Source: CAVOKN01 sp963696505 (GTDB lineage Bacteria; Pseudomonadota; Gammaproteobacteria; Burkholderiales; Rhodocyclaceae). From it: a stretch of 64,000 bases of DNA. Positions 52,880-61,572 of this stretch are shown in pieces; positions within the stretch are counted from its first letter, which is position 1, and each line of letters begins with the position of its first letter. The stretch lies in assembly GCA_963696505.1 (NCBI GenBank), contig CAVOKN010000029.1:30138-94137 (forward strand). The letters are read 5' to 3'. A model generated the notes under the pieces. It did not search any database. It was not told the DNA's origin and worked only from the letters and a program-made list of their open reading frames with translations. The position numbers and the translations under genes were made by a program.

Positions 52880-54840
52880 GTGCAGCCGATCACGCTGACC
52901 AAGAGCCGCTTCAAAGTCGCGCTGGAATGTCCGCGCAAGCTGGCGTATGTCGCCGACCCGAGCTATGCCAACCTCAAGAGCGAGGACGAGTTCCTCGAAG
53001 CGCTTGCCGAGGGCGGTCACCAGGTGGGCGCGCTGGCGAAGCTGATGCACCCGGGCGGGGTCGAGATCAATGCGCCTTCCGTTGCCGAACAGGTCGCGCA
53101 GACGCATCGACTGGTCCAGCAGCAGGACTGCATCCTGTTCGAGCCGACCTTCCAGCACGGCAACCTGGTGGTGCGCGTCGACGTGCTGGTCAAGACCGGC
53201 AACACCGTCAGGCTGATCGAGGTGAAGGCCAAGGGCTTCCACCCGGTCAAGGACTCCTTTTGGGCGGCCGGGGGCGGCATCAAGAGAGAGTGGCAGCCCT
53301 ACCTCTACGACGTGGCCTTCCAGGCGCTGGTGCTGGAGCGCGCGCACCCGCAGTGGAAAGTCACTCCCCATCTGATGCTCCTCGACACCTCGGCGGCGGC
53401 GAGCGTCGATGGCGTCGGCGCCCAGTTCGTCGTTGCGCGGTCCGGCAAGCGCGTCGAAGTCACGGTCCGCCCGGGTTTCAGCCTGTCCGCCCTGAAGCAG
53501 CCGTTGCTACGTGCGCACGACGTGACCGAAGAGGTCAAGCACTTGCGCGGACGGCCGTCGATTCTGCCGCCGGTTCCTATGGCTTTGAGGAGTTCGTCGA
53601 CTGGCTCGGCGGCGTGACGCAGGCCGGCCAGCTTCTGCCCGCCTACCCGGGTGGGCAGTGCAAGCGATGCGAGTTCGACTGCGCGCCCGGCGAACGGACT
53701 GCCCAGCATCGAAGCGGCTGGGCGGAGTGCATGGAGCCGAAGTTTCCTCAGGCGGCCGGCTTGGCGCGCAGCCAGACGGTGTTCGGCCTCTACAACTTCC
53801 GCAAGGTTCCAGATCTGCTCGCGAAGGGCCATCTGCCGCTATCGGCCGTGCCCGAGTATGACATCGATCTTGAGGTCGAGCCCGGCAAGATCAGCCGGTC
53901 GCGCCGCCACGTGCTGCAGATCCGCGAAGCGGGCGCGAATGGACAAGACATCCACCTCGAAATGGCCACGCTACGGGAAGCCCTCAAGGGCTGGCGCTTC
54001 CCGCTGCATTTCATCGATTTCGAGACCGCCCGGCCGGCACTGCCGTTCCACCGCGGCCGCTGCCCCCACGACCTGCTGCTGTTTCAGTTCTCGCACCACG
54101 TGCTGGAGGCAAACGGCAGTCTGCGCCATGCCAGCCAATGCCTCGTGAGCAATCCCGGCGTGCCCCCCAGCGTCGCGGTGGTGCGCGCGCTCAAGGCGGC
54201 CCTGTCCGGCGATGACGGGACGGTCGTCCACTGGTGGGACCACGAGAAGACGGTGCTGAAGGAAATTCGGGAACAGATCGAGTCCGGCGATGAATCGGAC
54301 AAGACCGAACTCGTAAGCTTCATCGACACCCTGGTTGACGAACCGGGGCGTCTCGCCGACCTCGGGCGCCTGGTTTCGACCACGGCATTCTTCCCCGGCA
54401 CCGGCGGCAGCAGTTCGATCAAGAAGGTACTGCCGGTGGTGCTGGCGCGCTCGAACGCACTACGGCAGCGGTACGGCGCACCGGTCTACGGCACCGCCGC
54501 GATGCCGAGCCTGAATTTCGCCGCGCCGTGGGCGTGGCTGCAGGAGATCGAGGACAAAGTCAGAGACCCCTATGAACTGCTCGATCCGATGCTGAGCGAC
54601 CCCGCTGTGCGGCTTGCCGTCGGACAGGGCGAGGACGACGAAACCGGACGCCAGAGCTTCATCGCCAACGGCGGGGCGGCCATGGTGGCCTACGGCATGC
54701 TTCAGGATCCGGCTCTGCCGCCATCGGAGCGCCTGAAACTGGAGACCCAGCTCAAGCGCTACTGCGAACTCGACACCCTTGCGATGGTGATGGTGTATCA
54801 GGCGATCATGGATTGGCTTGCGGGCTCGGCTGCCCCGTAA
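52880..54840 (+). pseudogene. Cas4/RecB-like PD-(D/E)XK nuclease with DUF2779 domain, one frameshift
   Basis: The N-terminal frame (52880 to about 53573) shows TLTKSRFKVALECPRKLAYV, then the nuclease core VRVDVLVKTGNTVRLIEVKA. The C-terminal frame resumes with GSYGFEEFVDWLGGV, Fe-S type cysteines in GGQCKRCEFDC, and the DUF2779 exonuclease-like domain with FIDFETARPALPFHRG, HHVLEANGSLRHASQ, SSSIKKVLPVV and YCELDTLAMVMVY, so all catalytic acids are kept. One extra G at GG 53572-53573 joins the frames into about 653 residues. Likely nucleic-acid processing enzyme. Confidence 0.85.
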
Positions 54841-54868
54841 CCGGCATACCGCCCGCAGCGCGGGCGGG

Positions 54869-55537
54869 TCACGATGGCAAGGCGCTGACGTCCGGCGGCT
54901 CGCGGGTCTCGCGCAACAGCCCGGACAGGTCTTCGAGGACTGTCACGTCCGGGCGACGGCCCGCGGCAACACGGTCCAGTTGCTTGCCCAGCATCTCGAG
55001 GTAGAAGACCTGCGTCATGAGCCGGCCGATTGCGGCAAGCTCGGCTCGCCGGCCCGGAACGCTCTCGGGCAGATACTCCACGAAGCACCGGCACACGGAT
55101 AGGTTGGGCACCAGTCCGCGAAGCTGGTAGGTGTAGCGCCGCAGGAGATCGCGGCGGCTGTGGAGCGTGCGCTCATCGGCGGCGGCCCCTGCGCCCGGGC
55201 CGCTGCCCAGCCACCACTCGGCGCTGGCCACCTGCGCCAGGAGGCCCGCGAACCAGCGTTCGAAATCCGCATCGGCATCCAGACCGAGTCTGGCCGCCGA
55301 TTCGAGATAGACCTCGTGCAGCCCCCGGAAGAGCGCTGTCCGCTCGCTCCACTCGGCCAGCGCCTCATCCAGGGTAGGCAGGTCTTTCGCGTCGAGCGGT
55401 CTCACATGCGCCGCCGATCGCATGTTCGAGGCCTGAACCGGATCGGGCTCGGTCACCGGCATCCTAGACAGGTAGTCGCGTTCGATCAGGCTGCAGATCG
55501 CGTTCAAGCGCGCGGCGTTCAGGCGGGTGGTGTTCAT
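54869..55537 (-). CDS. Hypothetical protein, 222 aa
   Basis: Mostly helical-looking protein with no signal peptide; not recognised. It starts MNTTRLNAARLNAICSLIER and contains TLDEALAEWSERTALFRGLH, DFERWFAGLLAQVASAEWWL, RRDLLRRYTYQLRGLVPNLS and YLEMLGKQLDRVAAGRRPDV. GGGAGGA precedes ATG 55537. It lies downstream of the 79-aa gene and the RecB-like nuclease on the same strand, with 172 bases between, so it may belong to that unit. It is convergent with the DUF2779 gene. Confidence 0.68.
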   Translation of the reverse strand: MNTTRLNAARLNAICSLIERDYLSRMPVTEPDPVQASNMRSAAHVRPLDAKDLPTLDEALAEWSERTALFRGLHEVYLESAARLGLDADADFERWFAGLLAQVASAEWWLGSGPGAGAAADERTLHSRRDLLRRYTYQLRGLVPNLSVCRCFVEYLPESVPGRRAELAAIGRLMTQVFYLEMLGKQLDRVAAGRRPDVTVLEDLSGLLRETREPPDVSALPS

Positions 55538-55709
55538 CGTTCCGGTTTCCTCCCACGGTCTTTCAGCCCCAATCGACGCTGGACATCCCGATCGAACTGC
55601 AGATGCGGCCCCTGCCGAGGCGGCTGGCTCGGCGGGGGAACGGCGTAGATCGCGCAGCGGCGGCGGGTCGCGCATCGTGCGTCGCGAGCCGCGACCCGTG
55701 TGGCCTCCC

Positions 55710-55949
55710 TCATTGGCCCGGTGGTTCCTTGTCGGTTTGCCCGAACAGATCCTCCATCTCGCGGCACAACTCGATCATGCCGGCTTTGAAGGCGGGACTC
55801 GATGCCAACAGGGGAGCGAACTCATCCCGGAGCCACTCCATTTCAGTCTGGATGCCGAGCCTCTTCTTCACCCGCTCACTGATGATGAAGATCTTCCACC
55901 GCACGCGATCGAACCAATCACCCAGCGTTTCGCGAAGCTCCGGAATCAT
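55710..55949 (-). CDS. Small hypothetical protein, 79 aa
   Basis: Charged helical protein beginning MIPELRETLGDWFDRVRWKI and containing MEWLRDEFAPLLASSPAFKA. AAGGAG stands 6 bases before ATG 55949, which overlaps the stop of the upstream nuclease gene by four bases (ATGA). Such coupling suggests a partner or modulator of that nuclease (inference). No known domain. Confidence 0.72.
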   Translation of the reverse strand: MIPELRETLGDWFDRVRWKIFIISERVKKRLGIQTEMEWLRDEFAPLLASSPAFKAGMIELCREMEDLFGQTDKEPPGQ

Positions 55950-57325
55950 GTCTGTCTCCTTCTCTTCGGAAAGCAAGCGCGTACCGGGATTGGCGGCGCT
56001 TGGGTGTGGCGGAGGTCGGCCGGGAGGCGGACCAGTTCCATCGTTACCGTCCGGCCGAAATCGCGAAGCGCTCGTTCGAGTGCTTCGCGCCGCCCAGGGG
56101 CGGTGCCGGGGGCGATCAGTTCCGCATAGGCGTCCTCGGCCATGCTGGCGTCCCGTAAGGGCAGCCCCGAATGGTCGGCGTCGGCTGCCGGCGGGGGCGG
56201 GGTGGCCTCGATCGGCGGCGAATCCGCCACCGAGAAATGGCAGTCGATCAGCGGCTGGAGATCGACCAGCCGCCCGGTCAGGGCCACAAGTTCGGCGGCG
56301 AGATCCGGGAAACGTGCCGCGAGGTCCGCAAGCGTGCCGCGCACCGAATCGCTGCGGACCAACACCGGGCCGTCGCGGCCGAGGGTCCGGATCAGGGATT
56401 CGGCAAGGCGGCGCATCGGCGGTGCGCCGCTGGTATCGAGAAATGCCTCGTGGCGCATTTCTCCGGGGCGGGCCTCGATGTGGCAGGACCACTGGAAGGG
56501 CAGCGGCTGGTAGGGCCGGGTAGCTTCCCAGAGTGGCACGACGAACCGGGTCGTGCCGATGTCGAGGTAATGGCGCGGGTAGCCAAGCGCGTGCAGATTG
56601 CCCGCCGCAAGGGCATCGGGTTTCGCCACGGTTTGCGACGGCGGATCGAGCGGGGACCCAGTGTCGTTGCGTCGGCACCAGCCCTGGAACGGGCAGTCGA
56701 AGGGATCGTGGCACTGCCGCCCCGGCACGATGGCAGGTTCGGGGCCGCGCATCGCCGCGCGCATCACCGTGATCCAGAGCGGAACCTCTTCGACGAGTGC
56801 GGCGATGCGCCCGGTGATGTCCTCCTCGCCGAAAAGGCCGCGGTAGTCGCCGTCGCCCAAATACACGAAAGAAGGGTCTACATGGCGGAGGCAGACGCGC
56901 GACAGGGGAATGCCCGCACCGCGGATCACCCAGGACTGGATTGCCACGTCGCGCAGGTGGTAGGTCTTGACCGCGGTCGAGGACTTCACCTCAACCATCT
57001 GCCAGTCCTCACCCTTGCGCCGCAGGATGTCGGCGCGGACCAGCACGCCGCCGTGGCTGAAAGCGGGCTCGAACAGGCTCAGGTCGCCGCGGCGGGCAAG
57101 GGCCCGGCGGGTGGCACCCAGGGCAGCTGCCGGGTTGTCGGGGGAACCGATCAGTATCCCGCCGGGCACCAGCTCGCGCGCCTTGTTGCCCAGCACATTG
57201 CCGAGCGCCAGCCTGCGGGCGCTGGCACTCGACCAGACCTGAAGATCCCGGCGATGGTTAGTCAGCCACAGTCGCCGCTCGCACTGCAGCCCAGCAAGTA
57301 TCCTGGATTTCGACAAGCCGCCCAT
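55946..57325 (-). CDS. RecB/Cas4-like nuclease of the TM0106/DUF2779 type, degenerate exonuclease half
   Basis: 459 residues from ATG 57325. Family start GGLSKSRILAGLQCERRLWL, PD-(D/E)XK core VLVRADILRRKGEDWQMVEV followed by KSST, and Fe-S type cysteines in CHDPFDCPFQGWC. The DUF2779 half is recognisable (EATRPYQPLPFQWSCHIEAR, LRH-like MRHEAFLD) but its DFET motif reads DIGT and the final YCxLDT block reads DFGRTVTM, so the exonuclease-like site seems lost while the RecB-like site is intact. Palindrome site 4 lies 44 bases upstream. It is divergent from the AAA+ gene. Confidence 0.85.
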   Translation of the reverse strand: MGGLSKSRILAGLQCERRLWLTNHRRDLQVWSSASARRLALGNVLGNKARELVPGGILIGSPDNPAAALGATRRALARRGDLSLFEPAFSHGGVLVRADILRRKGEDWQMVEVKSSTAVKTYHLRDVAIQSWVIRGAGIPLSRVCLRHVDPSFVYLGDGDYRGLFGEEDITGRIAALVEEVPLWITVMRAAMRGPEPAIVPGRQCHDPFDCPFQGWCRRNDTGSPLDPPSQTVAKPDALAAGNLHALGYPRHYLDIGTTRFVVPLWEATRPYQPLPFQWSCHIEARPGEMRHEAFLDTSGAPPMRRLAESLIRTLGRDGPVLVRSDSVRGTLADLAARFPDLAAELVALTGRLVDLQPLIDCHFSVADSPPIEATPPPPAADADHSGLPLRDASMAEDAYAELIAPGTAPGRREALERALRDFGRTVTMELVRLPADLRHTQAPPIPVRACFPKRRRQT

Positions 57326-57368
57326 GGTTGCGCTCCGGAAGAATGTGCGCGCATTCTGTTCGCAGCTT

Positions 57369-57385
57369 GCGACATTCCGTGACGC
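57369..57385. promoter_or_regulatory. 17-bp palindrome, site 4 (upstream of RecB-like nuclease)
   Basis: GCGACA-TTCCG-TGACGC, 43 bases before the nuclease start on the minus strand. Together with site 5 it fills the divergent promoter region; centres are 107 bases apart. Confidence 0.68.
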
Positions 57386-57475
57386 GAGCCAGCGTGGCGT
57401 GAAATCGGGCGCTTCCTGGGCACCGACACTCGTCGCCGCGCCGGTGTGAAATCCGTCGGCCACAAACGGGTCGAT

Positions 57476-57492
57476 GCGACATGTTCTGACGC
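57476..57492. promoter_or_regulatory. 17-bp palindrome, site 5 (upstream of AAA+ ATPase)
   Basis: GCGACA-TGTTC-TGACGC, ending 59 bases before the ATPase start at 57552. Confidence 0.68.
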
Positions 57493-57551
57493 ATGCGACC
57501 GCGACAATCCCTGCCTGAAACGTCGATCTCCAACTCTTCAGGGAGGAAATC

Positions 57552-59798
57552 ATGATGCGTAGAACCCGGGTCATTATCGGCACTGCTCCGCGCACGGCGG
57601 TGAGCGACAGGCTTGCCGCGCTCTACGCGCTGCGCGGGGCGCTGAGCGAGCACGGCATGCTGGATCTGCGCACATGCAGCGACGATCTGATGGCCGTGAT
57701 TGGGGACTACCTCGATTGGGACACCGCGCTGGCCGCGAAGATGCAGGACATCGTGGTGACTCTGGGGATGCTGCCGAACGAGGACGAGATCAAGGCGATG
57801 CCGGTCGAACGATTCCTCGCCGAATACGCTCTCGGGCAGTCCAACCGCGCGAGCATTGATTTCGACTCGCATTTCTTCCGGCTGGCTCGCCTGAGGACAC
57901 GCGAGACAAACGCCATGTTGCGACGCTCGGCGGTCCGCCTGGAGCGCGAACTGCTCGGCCAGACCGACCAAGTGCTGCGCAGTGTGGCGCTGCTCGCAAG
58001 GATGCTGAAGCTCGACGCCACCGACGAAGCCCTGCTTGCCTTGGGCGCGGTGCGCACCTTCCATATCCCGTTCCGGCGCTTGCTGCCGCGGTTCGCCTTG
58101 AGCGACGTGGGGGCGGTCCGCCGTCTTTACGCCGACATGGTCGCGCAGCCCGAGGTTGCTATCGTCCAGGCGCTGGGTGAGCGCGGGCGGATGGTCGAGT
58201 TGGGCGTCGTCGTCGTGCAGAACGGCTGCGACGCGGAGGATACGCTCTCGCTCGCGCAGGGCATCGCCGATTGCCTCACGCAACCCCACGACACCGTGGC
58301 AGACATGGTGCGGCACTTCATGCGCGAGGCTCCGCCCGCAACACTCGCGGCGCCGGACTTCCTGCATCTCGCCGACGACCTGCGCGCCCTTGCGCGCTAT
58401 CTGGGCGGGGCGCTGGAGGCGCGGGCGAAAGGAGTCAATGTCCTGCTGTACGGTCGGCCGGGAACCGGAAAGACCGAGTTCGCCAAGACCCTGGCGCGCG
58501 AAGTGGGAGCGAGCCTGCACGAGGTGGCGGTCAGCGGCAGCCACGGCGAGGCGCCGGAGGCGAAGGACCGCTATGCCTCCCTGCGCGTTTCGCAGGCCGT
58601 GCTGGGAGAGCTCGCCCGCGGGCTGGTCCTGTTCGACGAGGCGGAGGATGTGTTCGGTGGCGCCGAGGCGCGCGAGCTGGGCAACCTGTTCGGGCTGGGG
58701 CAGGCCTCCCGTGGCGGCACGAGTAAGGCGTGGCTGAACCGCTTCCTCGAAACGAACCCGGTGCCGATCATCTGGGTGAGCAACTCCATCGGCCAGATCG
58801 ACGAGGCCTATCTAAGGCGCTTCAGCTATCACCTGGAGTTCGGTGCTCCGCCGCAGTCGGTGCGTGCGGCCATCGTGCGCAAGCACCTGGCCGGGATGAG
58901 CGTCTCGGACGGCTTCGTCGGCGCTCTGGCCGCCAGCGAGGACATTACGCCCGCCCAGATCGATGCCGCCGCACGCTTTGCCCGGCTGAGCGCCGGCGAA
59001 GCGCCGGAAGAGGCGATCGCACGCCAGCTTCGGTTCAGCAGCCGTGCCCTGGGGCGCCCCGCGCCTGCGGCGCGAAGCCGGTCGTCGATCGACTATGGCA
59101 TCGAGTACGTCAACCTGGAGGCCCCCTACAGCCCTGAGAGGGTGATTGCGGCGATGCGCACCCACGACCGTCTGACGGCCTGTTTCTACGGCGCTTCCGG
59201 CACCGGGAAGACCTCGCTGGTCGAGCATATGGCCGGCGCCCTGGGCCGGCCGCTCATGCGGCGCAGCACCGCCGACCTGCTGAGCAAGTGGGTCGGCGAG
59301 ACCGAGCAGCGCATCGCCGCGATGTTCCAGCAGGCCGAGCGCGATGGCGCACTGCTGTTCATCGACGAGGCCGACAGCCTGCTCGCCGACCGGCGCAGGG
59401 CCACGCGCAACTGGGAGATCTCGCAGGTCAACGAGCTGCTTCAGCGCATGGAGCGCTTCGACGGCATCCTGATCTGTGCCACCAACCTGTTCGAGGAGAT
59501 GGACGAGGCGGTGCTGCGCCGCTTCGATCTGAAGATCCGTTTCCTCCCCCTTTCGGCCGAGCAGCGCCGCTTCATGCTGGCCGGGGCGAGCGGGACCGAG
59601 CCGGCGGCCTTGCCGCTGCACGCCCGGCGCGCGCTGGACGGCATGGTGACGCTTACCGCTGGAGACTTCGCCGTGGTCGCACGGCGACTGGCGCTGACCG
59701 GCCGGCCCGGCAGCGTGGAAACCTGGATCGAGGAGCTGGCCGCCGAGGCGCGCCTGAAGCACCAACGCAACAGTCCGCGCCGGATGGGATTCGTCTGA
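57552..59798 (+). CDS. Double AAA+ ATPase, 748 aa
   Basis: N-terminal region of about 280 residues, not recognised, then two AAA+ modules. First: Walker A LLYGRPGTGKTEFAKTLA (about 297-314), Walker B LVLFDEAEDVFGG, sensor FLETNPVPIIWVSNSIGQ. Second: Walker A FYGASGTGKTSLVEHMA (about 546-562), Walker B LLFIDEADSLLADRRRA, sensor ILICATNLFEEMDEAVLRRF with Arg finger. Layout resembles Cdc48/spastin-like unfoldases or remodelers. GGGAGG precedes the ATG. Divergent from the RecB-like nuclease with paired palindromes between; a functional pair is plausible. Partner and substrate unknown. Confidence 0.88.
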   Translation: MMRRTRVIIGTAPRTAVSDRLAALYALRGALSEHGMLDLRTCSDDLMAVIGDYLDWDTALAAKMQDIVVTLGMLPNEDEIKAMPVERFLAEYALGQSNRASIDFDSHFFRLARLRTRETNAMLRRSAVRLERELLGQTDQVLRSVALLARMLKLDATDEALLALGAVRTFHIPFRRLLPRFALSDVGAVRRLYADMVAQPEVAIVQALGERGRMVELGVVVVQNGCDAEDTLSLAQGIADCLTQPHDTVADMVRHFMREAPPATLAAPDFLHLADDLRALARYLGGALEARAKGVNVLLYGRPGTGKTEFAKTLAREVGASLHEVAVSGSHGEAPEAKDRYASLRVSQAVLGELARGLVLFDEAEDVFGGAEARELGNLFGLGQASRGGTSKAWLNRFLETNPVPIIWVSNSIGQIDEAYLRRFSYHLEFGAPPQSVRAAIVRKHLAGMSVSDGFVGALAASEDITPAQIDAAARFARLSAGEAPEEAIARQLRFSSRALGRPAPAARSRSSIDYGIEYVNLEAPYSPERVIAAMRTHDRLTACFYGASGTGKTSLVEHMAGALGRPLMRRSTADLLSKWVGETEQRIAAMFQQAERDGALLFIDEADSLLADRRRATRNWEISQVNELLQRMERFDGILICATNLFEEMDEAVLRRFDLKIRFLPLSAEQRRFMLAGASGTEPAALPLHARRALDGMVTLTAGDFAVVARRLALTGRPGSVETWIEELAAEARLKHQRNSPRRMGFV

Positions 59799-59859
59799 CG
59801 CGGGGCCATAGCACGGGCGGTATGCCGCCGCGGGAATCCGTCACGGTCCCGCGGCGCTC

Positions 59860-59876
59860 GCGACATAAGGCGTCGC
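59860..59876. promoter_or_regulatory. 17-bp palindrome, site 6 (start of Sir2 operon)
   Basis: GCGACA-TAAGG-CGTCGC, one arm mismatch. It ends 45 bases before the small gene at 59922, which heads the run leading to Sir2. Confidence 0.62.
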
Positions 59877-59921
59877 ATGCCTCTTCTATCCTTTGTTTCG
59901 TTCCATACAGGAGACATGCCG

Positions 59922-60158
59922 ATGCTCGATCGAGTGAAAGTCACTCCCGAAAACCAACCCCAAAAAACGAAACTGAGTATCGAAGATCACGAACAACTCA
60001 TCCTGAGACTCGAACCCTCGATGAAACTGGTGTTCGAGTCGCCCACGCTGAGGACCTACATGTCTTCCGGTCTGGGGTTGTGTGCCCAGATCCAACGCTG
60101 TCGAGGATTGGCGGGTGGATACGTCATCCGCTGGTACTACCAGATGTCTGAAAGTTGA
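59922..60158 (+). CDS. Small hypothetical protein, 78 aa
   Basis: MLDRVKVTPENQPQKTKLSI then IEDHEQLILRLEPSMKLVFE and a Cys-containing end (GLGLCAQIQRCRGLAGGYVI). ATG 59922 is preferred over 59916 because AGGAG (59909-59913) is 8 bases upstream. Not recognised; the repeated Arg/Cys C-terminus could be structural. Low-GC codons in the first third differ from the neighbours. First gene downstream of palindrome site 6. Confidence 0.65.
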   Translation: MLDRVKVTPENQPQKTKLSIEDHEQLILRLEPSMKLVFESPTLRTYMSSGLGLCAQIQRCRGLAGGYVIRWYYQMSES

Positions 60159-60167
60159 TACCGAAAC

Positions 60168-60205
60168 GGCCACTTAGGTAAGTGGCCCCCCCTCGACCTG
60201 AGGGG
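60168..60205 (+). repeat. Two adjacent hairpins after the 78-aa gene
   Basis: First: GGCCACTTA / TAAGTGGCC, nine perfect pairs, 2-base loop (60168-60187). Second: CCCCTC / GAGGGG with a 5-base loop (60189-60205). There is no T tract, so simple rho-independent termination is unlikely; partial termination or mRNA processing inside the operon is possible. Confidence 0.6.
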
Positions 60206-60338
60206 TCCCGATCCGGCGCCGGCCCGAAGGTGCTTCGCGGGTAACCGGAGCCCGCGTGCAACGGTTGCATTCGGGGGCGGAGCAACAACCGGTGCGCGAC
60301 GGCTGGACCGTGTTCCAGGACGAACAGGGAGGAATGCG

Positions 60339-61013
60339 ATGGACGATTGTTTCAACGTGCTGACGGTAGATGGTGACAAGCGCGAGGTGGAGCGCTTTCG
60401 CAAAGGGGTGAAGGGCCGCCTGCAATGGGGCAGGCGCTTGCGCAAGGTGCCGTTCTGCCTGGAGAGCCTGCTGCCACCGCCCACTCCTGGTGTACCGATC
60501 GAAACGGTGCCGAGCACGCCGACACGAGAGAGGTTGGCTACCACGCTGCTGGCCGTCGTCTCGGCCTTGCAGGCCTATCCGGTCCCCGCCGATGCAGAGG
60601 GCGAGGGAACCCAGGAGCCGGTCGAGATTCTGAGCCCCGACCTGGCGTATGGGGCAGTATGCATTGCCTACTGGGGAACGCAGTGCGACGTCAGTGCGGA
60701 GTACAACGCATGGGAGCGCTTGTCGATGCAGAGGCTGCGCTTCCATTTCGATTCGGCATGGTCGCCACCCGACCGATGGGTTGTGCGCGTTTCCCGATTG
60801 TTCCCGTCGCTTGCGTTCGAGCTGCGCTGGGAGGTGCCGGATGCCGACACCGGTCTGCTGCGGGTGCGCAACGGCGAGATCCTGGAAGACATCGAACGCA
60901 AGTCGTGGCCGCGTGAGGAGTACGAAGGCTTCGAGGGCGACCCGTTCGAGATCGCATGGTACGGCTACGTTCACGATGATCGGAGCTACCCGGAGTGGAA
61001 GCCGGAGCAGTGA
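60339..61013 (+). CDS. YubB/Api92-like (ferredoxin-like fold) protein
   Basis: 224 residues. The central block AYWGTQCDVSAEYNAWERLS, LRFHFDSAWSPPDRWVVRVS and RLFPSLAFELRWEVPDADTG matches the WGTxxD ... TAWSPP ... FPxLxFxLxYxE pattern of YubB/DUF1281-type proteins found on plasmids and phages. The N-terminus (FNVLTVDGDKREVERFRKGV) fits too. Function unknown. GGGAGGA lies before ATG 60339. Its stop overlaps the next small frame (GTGA). It supports a plasmid or phage origin of this part. Confidence 0.72.
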   Translation: MDDCFNVLTVDGDKREVERFRKGVKGRLQWGRRLRKVPFCLESLLPPPTPGVPIETVPSTPTRERLATTLLAVVSALQAYPVPADAEGEGTQEPVEILSPDLAYGAVCIAYWGTQCDVSAEYNAWERLSMQRLRFHFDSAWSPPDRWVVRVSRLFPSLAFELRWEVPDADTGLLRVRNGEILEDIERKSWPREEYEGFEGDPFEIAWYGYVHDDRSYPEWKPEQ

Positions 61014-61216
61014 TCGCGCTCCAGTTGGGCGACGTCACCACGCGACGGCGGGACGCGTCTGGCATCGTGCCGGGAAAGGGCGGCCCCAAACAGCCGACAC
61101 CACCCTGCCGTTCCCGGGCACTCAAGCGGGAATCCTGCTGGTTCTCGCTGGCGACGAGCAACCTCGATGGTGCAAGCGCAATCGAGTTCGAGATCCAGGC
61201 GGCGAAAAAGAAGTGA
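61010..61216 (+). CDS. Small hypothetical protein, 68 aa, translationally coupled
   Basis: GTG 61010 overlaps the preceding stop by four bases. The product starts MIALQLGDVTTRRRDASGIV, has SCWFSLATSNLDGASAIEFE and ends IQAAKKK. The coupling and its Lys-rich end are in favour of a real gene, but composition is mixed and no family is recognised. Confidence 0.45.
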   Translation: MIALQLGDVTTRRRDASGIVPGKGGPKQPTPPCRSRALKRESCWFSLATSNLDGASAIEFEIQAAKKK

Positions 61217-61320
61217 GACCCTGTGGTAGTCCGGTGGCAAGGTGGGACTATCCAGGAAAGTCGATCGCAGTGCAGAGGCGTTCGCCGTCGCGGCGGACGC
61301 GCGGCGTGGGAGAAGCAAGC

Positions 61321-61572
61321 ATGGGTATCGTTGCATCCAGAATTCGCGCCGTCGAACGGCAGCTCCAGGATCGGGGCTTCGTGCGGAGACCATGCCGCCG
61401 GGGCGCGGCGGGTGCGCGCGTGTGGGTGCGCAATGACACGCACGGGGTGTCGGTCCAGTCAATCGAAATCGAACCGCCGTTGTACCAGGTCGCGGTTGAG
61501 GACGCCCTCGACGTTGGCCTCGCCGGACGGATCCCCCATCAGGGAATCCGCGTTCCGAGCAACCGGCCATGA
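61321..61572 (+). CDS. Small hypothetical protein, 83 aa, coupled to Sir2
   Basis: ATG 61321 begins MGIVASRIRAVERQLQDRGF, then a basic stretch (VRRPCRRGAAGARVWVRNDT) and an acidic end (IEIEPPLYQVAVEDALDVGL). Its stop overlaps the Sir2 start by four bases (ATGA), strong support for a coupled partner of the deacylase. GGGAGA lies upstream. Family unknown. Confidence 0.6.
   Translation: MGIVASRIRAVERQLQDRGFVRRPCRRGAAGARVWVRNDTHGVSVQSIEIEPPLYQVAVEDALDVGLAGRIPHQGIRVPSNRP

Noticed and set aside
52648..54840. A continuous 730-codon open frame covering the first nuclease
   Set aside because: Its first 300 codons are out of frame with the recognisable nuclease N-terminus; only the C-terminal part after 53573 is real. 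The length comes from GC-rich codon structure.
55664..55700. GTCGC-GAGCC-GCGAC palindrome upstream of the 222-aa gene
   Set aside because: Arms are in the opposite order to the seven-site motif and it is short; in GC-rich sequence this is likely chance.
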